A DNA stretch of 64,000 bases from Gymnopilus junonius (taxonomy: Eukaryota > Basidiomycota > Agaricomycetes > Agaricales > Galerinaceae). Positions 1 to 11,400 of the stretch are shown piece by piece. The stretch covers positions 62,001 to 126,000 of the forward strand of contig JADNYJ010000033.1 in NCBI GenBank assembly GCA_015501075.1. The letters are read 5' to 3'. The first letter of the stretch is position 1, and every line of letters begins with the position of its first letter. Under the pieces are notes generated by a model, which worked only from the letters and a program-made list of their open reading frames with translations, searched no databases and was not told the origin of the DNA. The position numbers and the translations under genes are program-made.

Positions 1-182
1 TCTGGAGGGTTGCAGTATGTTACGGAGGATGTAACTGTGGAAATTGACATATATTGAATTCAAAATCTCCGGGTAAAACCAGAGTACTCACATATAGATT
101 CCTCAGCATGGGCAGATGTCGTTAAAGATAAGAAAAAAGCAAAGAAGGCGAAGACTCGCGACCAGGCGAGAAGAGAAAACAT
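1..182 (-). CDS. 5' end of a signal-peptide protein, possibly a fungal TRP-like (ML-like domain) channel; partial
   Basis: The minus strand opens with ATG at 182 and encodes a strong signal peptide: MFSLLAW, then a long Phe/Leu-rich core, then SAHA just before EES, a good cleavage site. A GTGAGT donor after position 92 and a CCACAG acceptor ending at 35 remove a 57-nt intron. The next exon (34-1) reads FTSSVTYCNPP and runs off the window. A secretion signal followed shortly by a SSVTYC-type motif recalls the N-terminal ML-like domain of fungal TRP/Flc membrane proteins, but only about 41 residues are visible. The signal peptide and intron are seen directly; the family call is inference. The gene is divergent from the OSCP gene at 1012. 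Confidence 0.5.
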
Positions 183-1011
183 GAATGTAGGAAGGTGAGC
201 GTGAAGAGTGCTAAGAACGCGGGGGGGTCGGATATTTTCTCTCTTAAATAAGGGAAGAATAAGCATCACCAAGGATTAAACTAGCAGTGCATTGTACTCT
301 ACCTGCGGTTGTGGCGTGGCGGACTTGCCGAAGAAACAAGGCCTATTGTTCTTTGTGTGTGAAATGAGGTAAGAGCGGGTGTCTCAATCTGCTTTCCGGC
401 CTTTTACGTCTTTGCTTTTGTAGACTTTGTAGTCTAGGGATATATGAAAGAAACGAGAACGTGCATCCGGCGTGGCAGGCGATACAGAGGAGGGGGATGG
501 AGAGAGTGACGGTCGGAAAAGGTACCAAGTGGAAACATCATGATAGCCTGCTTACAATAACGAAATGACTGGCTCATCATTATTCGTTGCTCCGTTGGCG
601 GCCGCAGTTAGCCCCATGCCTCGTTTCTTCCATGAGTTCTGATTTCCTGAAATCTCGAGTCCTACTGCGAGGCGCGATAAGCACGAGGCCAACCGACATA
701 TATCATGGTATCAAGTACTAGGAAGTAACGTATTATAGTACAATGTAGCACCTCGGTCTCGATTGCCCCATGAATCCCATCGCCATTCGTTGACGCGTCC
801 AGCTACTGTACCTTTTGACGCGTTGTCGAGCTTGAACCACGTTCATAATTTGAAAAAAGGGTTGCTGAACAGAGAAGGGGAAATTTCAGTTGCAGCTTTG
901 GAAGACGCGCTCCTGTTCTGAATCAAGTTCCCACGAGTGGTTGAGCGGAAAAGCCCGGCACGACCCGAGTTTTTGCTTGTCATCGTTGTCCTCGTCGTCC
1001 GCTCTCTAATT
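183..1011. other. Intergenic region between divergent genes
   Basis: About 830 bases separate the partial secreted-protein gene (minus) from the OSCP gene (plus). The stretch presumably carries both promoters. I see no convincing ORF, RNA gene or repeat in it. Confidence 0.5.
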
Positions 1012-1758
1012 ATGTTGCTCTCCACAGCTGCACGCTCAGTGTCTTCCGCTTCAGGCCTGGGCCGTCGCGCAGCCTCAGGCATTGCCTCTAAATATGCCAA
1101 GGCCGTTTTTGGTGCTGCTCTCGCCAAGTCCCCCCAAACCCTCAACAAAGTTCACTCCGATCTCGTCAACATCTCCAATACCGTCAAAAAGGATGCCGAG
1201 GTCGCCGATTTCGTGACAAACCCTACCCTTTCTCTGCAGGAACGGAAGAAGGCTCTCGAAACACTTTACACGAAACTCGAGGGTACCGGCGCGAAGAAGG
1301 AACAAGTTTCTGATATCACCAAGAACTTGCTCATCGTGTTGGCCGAGAACGGAAGGTTGGCGGAGACAGAAAGTGTTATTGAATCTTTCAATGAGTTCGT
1401 CGCTCAGTATAAGGGAGAGCTGACTGTCACCGTCACGTCGGCGGTTCCTCTCGCCAAGGATGTCCTCAGCCGCTTGGAGTCTACCCTGAAGCAATCACAA
1501 ACTGCCCAAGCTGCCAAAACACTGAAAGTCGAGAACAAGGTCCGTCTTTGTTTGCAATCCCCCCTGTCTTTGTGTTCATTTGTTACCGTTAGGTCAACGC
1601 CTCTATCCTTGGTGGCCTAATTGTCGACTTCGGTGACAAGACCATTGATCTGAGCGTTGTGTCCCGAGTCACCAAGCTCAACAATGTCTTAACACGTATG
1701 TTTTTTTTTCCAAATTTCCTTCAAATCGTATTCTAACATGTTTTTAGAATCCGTTTAA
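1012..1758 (+). CDS. ATP5: ATP synthase subunit 5, OSCP (mitochondrial F1Fo)
   Basis: This encodes the oligomycin sensitivity-conferring protein, the peripheral-stalk subunit that ties F1 to the stator in the inner mitochondrial membrane. Exons are 1012-1539, 1593-1695 and 1748-1758, giving 213 residues, the usual OSCP length. The N-terminus MLLSTAARSVSSASG is a basic, serine-rich mitochondrial presequence, followed by KYAKAVFGAALAKSP and a long helical domain. The C-terminal signature GGLIVDFGDKTIDLSV is typical of OSCP/delta subunits and is recovered only by splicing out the intron at 1540-1592. The last exon supplies only a partial codon, Ser, Val and stop. I chose the ATG at 1012 because the upstream extension of the frame has no presequence character. 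Identification is secure; exon ends follow GT-AG rules and phase. Confidence 0.95.
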
Positions 1759-2887
1759 TTATGACATGACGGGACGGCATTTGACGTGCTATAGATATCT
1801 TATTTGCAAAATAAATTGCATGAAACACAATTATTGTTCGAAATTGAATATTGGCACCGGGTCACCAGCGGTCCTTTCTACGTCTATATCTTTAGATGAA
1901 TAAACTCGCGAAATTTCCTCTGAAGTTCTCCAAACTTTGAAATACTCGTGGTAAATTAGACGCATACAGCTCTATTGCCTTTACTATTCCTTTACTAACC
2001 ATTGAGTGGTTGACGGTGCAGAAGAACTCGAGTCGTTAGAATACTGATGAATGAGAACTTAAAGGCACTGATGAACGGGTTTCGTTCCTGTAGAAGATGC
2101 ATTCGGACGAGCTCCACCTCTTGGCTTTTGCGATATTTACATGTCGTCCGATTTGTAAAGGCCAGGTCTTGTGTTGAGACTTAACTCGCCATGGGTGTTC
2201 TTCGTATCTTTGATACCTCATTTGGGTGTGTTTATCTCTATCGCATGTGAATAAAATTATATTGCTGATGATTCTAGCTCAGGCTTACGGCTTGACGTAG
2301 TCAACCTGTGTTACTTGTTGGGTTTTGTACGACGATTCACTGAAGGCACGTTTCAGGCTAGAAGTAAAGTTCAGCAACCATTTGATCTTCCCCCGAGCCC
2401 GCAAGATAAGCACGCACGAGTCAATATTGGGTCGGTAACTTGACTATAGAGATATTAGAGTACACTGACAGAAGGCCGGGACTTAATACGTACTCATGCT
2501 CTTTCTCTGCAGAGCGAGAAGGCTATGCATCTGAAAACATTCCTTTATATTCGATCTTGTCCGTGCACTTACCAAAGTATTCAAGTTAGAATCCGGAATG
2601 ACATGGATTGGGAGCTCCTACTACCAAATATGCTGCTCAGCGCTCTGCAATTAGGGTTCTTGCAACAGGATCAAGCAGACCCTTCTGCTAAGTGAGGTTA
2701 GTGTAACTTTAAATATGACAAGTTTATCCGTTTACACTTCCCTTCTCTCCTTGGTCGTTCCTAGGATGTGAATAATCTCGCTTGGATAACTGGCGACCCC
2801 GTCCTACTTACTCGATCATGACATAACGCGCTCGCTATATAAAGTGGCACAGAAAAGCCCTCTGCTTCATTCAGTTCAAGCTCAAGA
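1759..2887. other. Intergenic region without recognisable gene
   Basis: About 1.1 kb between OSCP and the ICMT-like gene. Short ORFs have no coding character or family resemblance. The right end holds a TATA box for the downstream gene. Confidence 0.5.
2836..2843 (+). promoter_or_regulatory. TATA box of the ICMT-like gene
   Basis: TATATAAA lies 45 bases before the ATG at 2888, followed by a pyrimidine-rich leader. Position and sequence fit a core promoter with a short 5' UTR. This is inferred from sequence only. Confidence 0.55.
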
Positions 2888-3706
2888 ATGCTTACACCTC
2901 TACTGCGAGTACCGTGCGTCCTTGTCGCCATGATCGGGACCCATACCGCAGTGACCCCCCCAAATGCGGCGCCACCTGCTGACGAGAATATGCCTTCGAC
3001 AGGCTTTGAATCGCTTCTGAAGCAGAATTTACCAAGTTATATCGTGAAGGTCTAGGAACGAACGCACGTACCAGTTTTTTCTTCTAACGTACAGTTGATA
3101 GGTTATTTGCTGGTCGGCTGCTCTCGCAGAGATGCTGGTAATCCTTGCATCACACAATCCTCAGCTCTGGCTTTCAAAGCAAATTTTATACTGCCTAGTA
3201 TTTTCGGAAAACCCTCCAAATATTCGCCTTACAATTGCATTCTCGTTGTCCACGTGCTCCATTGTTCTTGGGTCATATATTCGATGGTCCTGTTATCGAG
3301 CACTTGGTCGTCTATTTACATTCCAAATGGCTCTTCGCAGAAACCATCGCCTTGTCACAGAGGGACCTTATAGGTGGGCACGCCATCCAGGGTATACCGG
3401 GATTTTATTGGTGATTTCGGGCCTCACATGCTGGCACATTACTCCAGTATGTGATTATTTTCTCTGCCGCTTTCACTGGAATTCATTACATAGCTATAGG
3501 GTTCTTGGGCAATAGAATGTGATGTGTTCGATACTACAGCAGGAAAGTTAGTAGCCCTGATAAACCTTGGCTTGATGTTGACAGTTGCTGTCGGACTCAT
3601 ATCACGTATGTTTAAAGAGGATGAAATGCTGAAAGGGGCATTCGGGAAAGAATGGGAAGAATGGGCAAGGAGGGTCCCATATATGTTGTTTCCTGGGGTT
3701 TATTGA
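2888..3706 (+). CDS. Isoprenylcysteine carboxyl methyltransferase (ICMT) family membrane protein
   Basis: Three exons (2888-3049, 3102-3446, 3500-3706), all in phase 0, encode 237 residues. The ICMT/PEMT methyltransferase core is clear: HRLVTEGPYRWARHPGYTG in exon 2 (the SAM-binding HP..G region) and RMFKEDEMLKGAFGKEW followed by RVPY and PGVY at the C-terminus. Several hydrophobic stretches fit a multipass ER membrane protein. The family methylates the C-terminal prenylcysteine of CaaX proteins such as Ras and mating pheromones. Agaricomycetes often carry several divergent ICMT-like copies, so this may not be the housekeeping STE14 orthologue. The N-terminal 54 residues are hydrophobic and not obviously conserved. 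A TATA box precedes it. The family is certain; the precise substrate is not. Confidence 0.88.
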
Positions 3707-4088
3707 TTGATGGTTACGATAGAATTACTTATACGCAGAAATTATAACCACTAATAGCCCGATGAATTAGTCTTATATATCCATTCAACTTGATCTCACA
3801 ACTCAATCTCCTCCAGTGCAAAGAACCATCGTCACTGAGCAACTCTAATGTCGTTTTATTATTTCTAGATCTGTCTTATCACCGAAGGATCTCATACTTT
3901 CAAAAATATTAAATATGCAATCGCTGGTAGGGGCATTGCCTAGTGATAAAACCATTGGCAAAATAATGTCAATTCCATAATCCGGACAACAACCTTGGAC
4001 GTCGTTATGTAGTTAGGCTTTCCATATAATTGTTGTGCAAGCATATTTCTACCGGAGTCTGGCAGAATTATGGACATTGTACTTGCGT
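3707..4088. other. Convergent intergenic region
   Basis: About 380 bases between the 3' ends of the ICMT-like gene and the small secreted protein gene. AT-rich; I see no gene in it. Confidence 0.5.
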
Positions 4089-4501
4089 TTAGCAAGAGCC
4101 CGAGGATTTGCTGATCAATGTGGCGGACAGGGGGCATGCTCCGTTTGTGTTCGTGAAGGTGAGTGCCCCGCCGACGTTCTATGTGAAAAGATAAAACCAT
4201 GTTCCTCAGAGAATGACATTCAAGATTACGGACAGCATAGAGGCAGGCAGGAGAAAAGCCTGAGGTTGCGGGCGTGTTATAGCTAAATGTTGAAATTTGA
4301 ATGAGAACGACCAGCCTCGCATGGGGCGACGAAAGTTACTTACGCGCACTGAATCGTGTTGCCAGTATCCTCCCTGGTAGTTGTCAAAGTTCTGGTAAGC
4401 CCCTCGAAGACGATCGACGATGGGCAAACGGCGCAGGTAATAGCAGCGGCGCCAGTAGAGAAGGCAGAGACCGCAAGACCGATAGCAGTGTAGAACTTCA
4501 T
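4089..4501 (-). CDS. Small secreted cysteine-rich protein (98 aa)
   Basis: Three exons on the minus strand (4501-4344, 4282-4234, 4178-4089) join in consistent phases to 98 residues. The first 20 or so (MKFYTAIGLAVSAFSTGAAA) form a classic signal peptide. The mature part begins near ITCAVCPSS and has six cysteines, in the contexts TCAVC, IQC, SPAC, GAC and the final GSC, which suggests three disulfides and extracellular stability. It is rich in Thr, Ser, Gly and Ala and lacks the hydrophobin CC doublets. Exon 1 ends at a GTAAGT donor, and both acceptors are TAG. The family is unnamed as far as I can tell. Proteins of this build are common in agaricomycete secretomes, but no role can be assigned from sequence. 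A TATA box lies about 40 bases upstream. Confidence 0.75.
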
Positions 4502-4538
4502 TGCAGGGGTTGTGAAGACTGCTCGAGCTGGAGGCAGG

Positions 4539-4546
4539 TTTTATAG
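4539..4546 (-). promoter_or_regulatory. TATA box of the small secreted protein gene
   Basis: On the minus strand CTATAAAA sits about 40 bases before the ATG at 4501. A canonical TATA box so close to the start suits an inducible gene with a short leader. Confidence 0.5.
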
Positions 4547-5618
4547 CAAAAGGGCTGCCCTTCCGTCTCTTTTGCACCGTGCGCGAGCTCTGCTAGATTT
4601 GAAGTCTAGAACAGCATTTTGCCTTAGGGGTCTGCCATCCTTCATACGACGAACCTGGGTCCTCTACGCCAGTCAATGGAAGCCAGCCATAAGGTTCAGA
4701 ACCTCTTGAACATCTTTCCAGCCTGACACTTGAGAGCCGTAAAGCCCACCTTTGAAAAAGTGTATCCCCTATTTTTAGTCGTGGCAGATGTTATTCAAGA
4801 ACAGTGATTGGGAGATTTATGTCTGTCTGCTTATTTATTTCAAGGGGAGTTCCTGGGCGTTGACGTCCGACGTGTTAACATCCTTAACCAACACGGGGAA
4901 ACGGATCATCAGCCGACAGTAGGAGGTGGAAGCTTGGCATCGAGCACGATGTCGAGGAGTCGAGGACTAACTTTAGAGCCGCAGTCCAGCTGCACTACAT
5001 GGATGGACGTATCATCCGTGAGACATGACCAGAGAGAACTGGTGGACGAAATCCTCAGGCAAGCCAGGGGACATGACCTGGTCAGGCGCTACATCGACTT
5101 GGCAGCTACGAAGTTTGCTGTCAGGAAAAGGGCTGGGAGAAACAAAATCAAAATCAAAATCGAAGTACGTCAAGGACAGATATTTTTCTGGTCATGTATC
5201 GAAAGAAGCGGATTTTGAAAGGCTGAATAGAGTATATTTAAGAATGCGTCTTTGTGGAATCACGGAAACTCACGTATTGTCTAGGCCTCCAATACAAAGC
5301 GAAACCCGATAATGCGTGCCTCGAACGTTGCAGTCTTGAGACGAGAATGACTGTCACGTTGCACCGTGGAGCTCTAAAAGATGACCCTCTCAACACAAAG
5401 AAAAGCAATGCCAAGACCTACCATAAGTAAGAACGACAAAGTGTGTGAAAATGGCACAACGGAAAAAAGCAATAGATACTAACTACTAGATGACACGAAA
5501 AATTACAGAAAAAAGTCCAAAATCAAGAGGAAAAAGAAACCAGGATAACACGACGAAGAGATAGCGCTAGATATGAAGATGACCTTGAAAGAGAAATAGC
5601 CTTCAGAAATGCTCCGGA
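4547..5618. other. Intergenic region without recognisable gene
   Basis: About 1.1 kb. Two overlapping plus-strand ORFs of about 95-136 codons (4808-5312) have low-complexity Lys/Ile runs at their ends and no family likeness, so I do not call them. The right part is purine-rich and is probably the 3' flank of the Smr gene. Confidence 0.45.
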
Positions 5619-7899
5619 TCATGAGGTGGGTAATGTGATAATTAAGACTCCTGGATTTCTTGCATCTACTTCGCATGGAATTCTTTGCCTAAGAATTCAT
5701 CCGCCGGGAATTTAGTATGAGATGGAGGTCAACAAGCAGATGCGTAGGCATACCTTTGCATCTCCCTCTGGACAGTTGGTTTGAGTATTGGCTTCTGATT
5801 GACAGAATGCAGACCTTTCCCTACGATGACACGGATAGTAGTCCGTTTTTCTTCGTGGGCTTTCACTATCGCTCGTTCAATGCGGTCGAAAGCCTCGAGT
5901 GGGCGAAGACCATGCACATCAATCTCGTTAGATATAGAAAGAGGGTTACGAGCTGGAAAGGTCCAGTAATAAGTACCCAACAGAAAGGATTGCGTGAATA
6001 AACTAAAATAAACCCACCAACGAAAAATCTCCTCGCAGCCTTTTTGTGTAATTTGACGGCAGCAGCATCTCTTTCTCTACTTTCAATCTTGAGCGCAAGA
6101 GCGTCCATGACCCTTCCATTTGCTTCAGCAAGTTTCCATTGTGCGTCTAGTTTGGCCCTCTGATTCTCCTCTTCACGTGCCTTCTGCCGTAGCTCATCGG
6201 CTCGTTTATAGAGTGTATTCGGAACACGCGTGGAGAGAACGGATGCATCACTCGGATCGGAAAGTATTGTCGAAGGCGATGGGGGCGGTGGTGACTCTGG
6301 TGGAGGAGAAGCAGCGCGAAAAAGGGGTCCAGAGGGCGGTAGGGGTGGTTGAAGGAGAAGATTCTGCGATAAAGAACCAGGAATCTGTAGATCATCAGCA
6401 TCCGCTGCAATATCTCGGGCAGGATTATCTTGTTCCGTATTCGCAGAAGTTGGGCCTGATTCAAGACCATGGAATTCGTCCTGGTCTAGCGCAGATCTTA
6501 CATTAAGACTTAATGGAGATAATTGTTGCGCTAACTGGTCCAATTGAGCGTGTTGGGTGGGTGTAAGCAAAGGATCATGATCGTGTTCGTTATCTGTTTC
6601 TACATCCATGCCGCGACGCGCTCCAGGCGTGCGCAGCTCATCACTTTCACTATCTTCTGAGGATTGGGCATCTTGGTCCGACGCCTCTCCTACGACGTGA
6701 TTCTTTGCGGCATCAACAAGATCTGTGGGTGTTTCTATCTGGAAGAGTGGTTCCTGGTGGCGCAGTAATACAGGCAAAGGATGAGTTACCTCGGAGGTAG
6801 TCGTAAATGCATTGGGAAATATAGGCTCCGGTTTTGTCTTTGAAGGTTGAGAACTGAGCCATTCCATCAAACTTGAAGCCTTACTGGGCATGCGTCGAAG
6901 TCCAGGGTTGGGAACAGGAAGGGGCAAGTTGGCAGTTTCTGTAGTTTGTACAACTGCTTCTGGAGATTGTCGATCCTGGTTTTCTTCGATTTCTTCATTA
7001 TTGTTGAGAATTTCACCAGATTCTGGTGGAGTGACGTTGTCCTCGGGTGAGGAGACTTCCGGTATCGTATACAGTTGAGTATCAAAGCGGGGTACAAGAT
7101 TATCGTGGTATGTTTCATTATTGGTGTCCATTAGTCCATCTGAAGGAGCAGCACTCTCAGTCTGAGCACTGTCTGGCGGAGTAGGAAGGTGTCTGGGAAT
7201 ATGGAGGGGCGAACTTGAATTTGGAGAATGATCTAGGATAGAGGCAAGACCGGACCGAGGTCGAACAGGCAGGATATCGCGGGAGGTTAGACCATCTGTC
7301 TGAAGTTGAAGCTGGACGGGTTTGGGAGAGGGTGACGCTGACGTATTTTCCTGAAGAAAGAAACTTGGAGGCGTAGGAGGCCTTTCGAATGGAAATATTG
7401 GAGTAGATGAATCAGGTGGGGGTTCTACGGAAAGAAATGGTGTGATAGAGGCCTGAGCTTGATCAGGGTCGGGAGGCTTGTAGGCCCGAACTCGAGGTGG
7501 GAGAGGTGTTGATAGTATGGGGACGGCACCTGGAATTGAGCGGGAATGTCGATGTCGTCGGCCCTTAATGCGGTCTTGTTCTCTCAGTATATCTACACGG
7601 AGACTGGAATGAGGAACTAGCGCCTCTGATGTAAACGTTCCGAGTACACTCCAGAGGACCATCATAGCGATTCGCTGCAAATTCTTGGAGACCAAAAAAT
7701 CCACAGTGAGGCGTAGGCCATACGCAAGGAAATGATCGAGATTAGAGGATGGAGAACGGCCTGATAACTGGTGCAAGACGACACCCTCCCATAAACCCAG
7801 CACGGCAATGGTTAACTTGTTGGACGAATTTGCGCCGGTAACGAAGATCACGAACATGCGCAGCCCGAGGCCAGCTATAATAGAGAGGGCGACATCCAT
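5619..7899 (-). CDS. DUF1771 and Smr domain protein
   Basis: Three exons (7899-6018, 5952-5754, 5688-5619) give 716 residues. The N-terminus (MDVALSIIAGLGLRMFVIF) is hydrophobic, and a basic segment follows (RIKGRRHRHSR). The next 400 residues are Pro/Ser/Glu-rich and look disordered. Near residue 570 a DUF1771 helical region starts (TLYKRADELRQKAREEENQR). It is followed by the Smr domain with the IDVHGLRPLEAF motif (DLHG-type) and IRVIVGKGLHS (GKG loop), ending NPGVLIITLP. Splicing is required to join DUF1771 to Smr. Smr domains are nucleic-acid-binding or nicking modules; in eukaryotes, DUF1771-Smr proteins act in mRNA surveillance and ribosome rescue (for example yeast Cue2-like). The long disordered N-terminus with a hydrophobic segment is unusual. 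The gene is divergent from the chitin synthase. Confidence 0.82.
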
Positions 7900-8470
7900 T
7901 TGAAGGCGTTGGATTGCGAGGAACTGCTATCTTTGATAGTGAAGAGGTGGGTTAACATCGCAATGGGGGGAAGCACGAAGGGTGTGCGTGGAATGATGCT
8001 TTAACTAAAATGCCTCGTTGTGTTCTATGAGCTTGAGAAGTGAGCAAAGAGGCCACGACTCTGCTTTCCGATAAAGAGATATCACAAGACCTCTCGGGGT
8101 CTATCGTCCAACGGAAATTAAACTCTGTAGTCGATGCAGAGACGAGCAGCTTAAAATTCAGAAAGATAATGAATCCAGCCAATTAACTGGAGAATTCGAT
8201 CCAAGTAGAGGTTAGAAAAGTGACTTGTTTTTCATTATATAAACAGTGGACCCACCAAGCATATTCCATACTGGATAATGTACACAGAATTAAAGTGCGC
8301 CAGGTATCCTCGTGTAACTTACGCAAGATGAGCAGAGGAGACAGCGTGTGACAGTGTGACCCCAAGTTTGGATGTTATACGGTCAGGTGACTGACGCGTC
8401 CTTGTTTCAAGCACCGCCACTGGTAGCAGATGAACCAACATAGCTGCCGCGATTTCAACCAATCCTTCCT
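7900..8470. other. Divergent promoter region (Smr gene / chitin synthase)
   Basis: About 570 bases between the divergent starts of the Smr-domain gene and the chitin synthase. No ORF with coding character was seen. Confidence 0.5.
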
Positions 8471-11400
8471 ATGACTGCACGAAGAAAACCGGTGCCTCGT
8501 GTCCAGTCTCCAAGCAGGGAACCTATTTTGCACGCTGGACCCGCAGATCCACAACTTACACGATATAGTCTCTCAGATGCACCCAGCACTTATGATCAAG
8601 ATACCAGCAATGTCCTGGAACAGCTTCATGAAAATTACACAGCGGATGAGACGCCAGTAAACCCAGCAGACCCGTTCCAGCAAGTTGCGTCATTGGTCGA
8701 AGCGCACTGTATACCAGAATCAATTCCGAATCCCCAATCCTCGCGCCCGGAATACAAGCCTTACCAACCAGGCCAATATTTGGCACCCATTATCACGGGA
8801 GAAACACTCAAACTTGAGTCCGAGTCTGCTTCATCTACGACACACTCTGACCCCTTTTACGACTCCACCACCCCCCGATCGTCCGGCCCAACGCCGCTGG
8901 CTGTACCCTCCGAATACTACTACAACCAACCTCAAGAATACGAACCATCTTCCAATCATTCGTACATCTCTCCCTCTTATGCTCACGAATCTCTACCAGC
9001 AGGGTCAGAAATTGACCACTTCAATTACGACACAGAAGCTTACGCATCAGGCAATTACTCCCGTGCCTCTTACCGACCACCACGATCACGATCACCTACA
9101 CCCGCCGTAGACGATGAAGACTACCTTATCGTTGGAGACAACTCAATTCATTATACTGGACACCCTGATGGAAATTATGACTATGACGCAGAGAAGGAAG
9201 CCGAAGATTCACCCTATTATGCTGAACGAGGTTATCTTCCTAATGGCCAGACTGTTGTTTACGACCCAGAACCCGAAACGCCCACATCAACACTATATTC
9301 CCTACCTCCAGAGACGCCACTCGAGACTCGTCATTTTGGTCCAGCTCCTACAGGCAGAATACACAGACGGCATAAGACTAAACGGCGCGTGCAGTTGACT
9401 AATGGCAATCTCGTCGTGGACCTGGACGTTCCTCCGAAGCTTATACTTCCACGACGTGGGGAACCAGAGACGATGAAAACTCGCTACACTGCTGTAACCT
9501 GCGATCCGGACGACTTCGAGAAGAAAGGCTTCTTTTTGCGTCAGAACGAATCTGGACGAAGGACAGAACTTTTTATTGTGATCACCATGTACAATGTAAG
9601 CCTCTTCTATTATTTACAGTCTCCTTTGCTGAAAGTGTCTTGATAGGAGGATGAAGTACTATTTTGCAGGACTCTGTATGGCGTAATGAGAAACATCTCA
9701 CACCTTTGTACGAGAAAAAATTCCCAGACGTGGGGACCTAATGCTTGGGAAAAGGTTCTTTCTACTCTAAAACCCACAACTCTGAGAAATATTGATGTCA
9801 ACATAGGTGGTCGTCTGTATAGTAGCCGACGGACGCAAGAAGGTCCACCCTCGTGTTCTCGACTGCCTCACGTTGCTTGGCGTTTACCAGCCAGGGGACC
9901 ACATGAAGAACAAAGTCAACGAAAAGGAAGTCACGGCACACCTTTTCGAGTATACCGCGTCTTTTGCTCTTGATCCCAATCTTCATTTTAAGTATCCCGA
10001 TAAAGGCATCGTGCCGACGCAAATCATCTTCTGCATGAAGGAGAAGAACCAGAAGAAGATCAACAGCCATCGTTGGTTCTTCAATGCATTTGCCCCCATG
10101 TTACAGGTAAGCGAGGTGTGATCTTATCTTCAAATTGGTGCCGACATCATTCCCAGCCGAATGTTTGTGTCCTCCTCGATGTCGGCACTCGTCCCAGCAA
10201 AAACAGTATCTACAGACTATGGAAAGCCTTCGATATCAACTCAAATATAGGAGGTGCTTGTGGTGAGATTGCGACGTACAAAGGCAAGAATTGGTCCCTT
10301 CTTTTAAATCCACTAGGTATTGTCTTCGTCTTTTATGTCTTGCATGAACTTATTCCATAAACAGTGGCAGCTCAAAATTTCGAGTACAAGATTAGCTGCA
10401 TTCTGGACAAGCCGACGGAGTCGATGTTTGGGTATATCAGTGTATTGGTGCGACAATTGTATAGAATCATTGTGAACCTCCTCTGACTGTCGAAACGCAG
10501 CCTGGAGCATTCTCAGCATATAGGTTAGTCAATTGTCTGCTGTAACCTTCAGGATTAACTTATTAGGGACACCAGATATATCGCTCTGCAAAACGATGAA
10601 TTTGGAATTGGGCCACTTGCTTCTTATTTTAAAGGGGAGGTTCTGCATGGTCGAGATACGGATATCTTCACATCGAATATGTGTAATTATTTCCTGTTCC
10701 TGTTCCCTTGCTTATATCCTCCAACTGATTGAATCCATTCACATCTAGATTTGGCAGAGGATGTGAGTGCAGTTCTGAAGCCATTCCTTAGCAGTTTTCC
10801 TGACGCATCTATGTTTCTAAGCGTATTCTCTGCTTCGAACTCATCGCCAAAGCCAATTCTTCCTGGTGAGATTGTGCCTTTCGATGCTTTCTTTTATTTA
10901 TTTCTGATTTTTCAATTTTGAAGGATACTTAAATACGTGAAAGGCGCTGTGGGAGAAACCGACGTTCCTGATGCACTTCCTGAATTTATTTCCCAACGAC
11001 GACGCTGGCTGAATGGATCTTTCTTCGCTGCGACTTATGCTATTGCCCATGTAGGGCAGATCTTGCGTTCAGGTCATAGCTTTGCTCGCAAAGTCACATT
11101 CATGATTGAGACGGTGTACAATATCCTCAATCTGATATTTGCTTGGTTCAGCGTTGTAAGTGCCGCCATTTTGGAATGGTGCCGTGGGCGCTGACTCGAT
11201 TTTGTGCTAGGGGAATTTTTACCTATTTTTTGTGAGATCTGCACGTTCTTGTCCAGCAGCACTCACAGACTGACAATCTCCCTACATTTAGGTCGTGCTC
11301 ACTACTTCACTGGAGGATAAATCTTTCGGGTTGAATGGGATCAAGTACTTCAATACCCTTGTTCAAGTACGCTTCATCCTGCGAATTCTGATCTCCATTC

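Noticed and set aside
4808..5312. Two overlapping plus-strand ORFs of 95-136 codons
   Set aside because: No domain, signal peptide or splice partner; Lys/Ile low-complexity ends; not distinguishable from chance ORFs.
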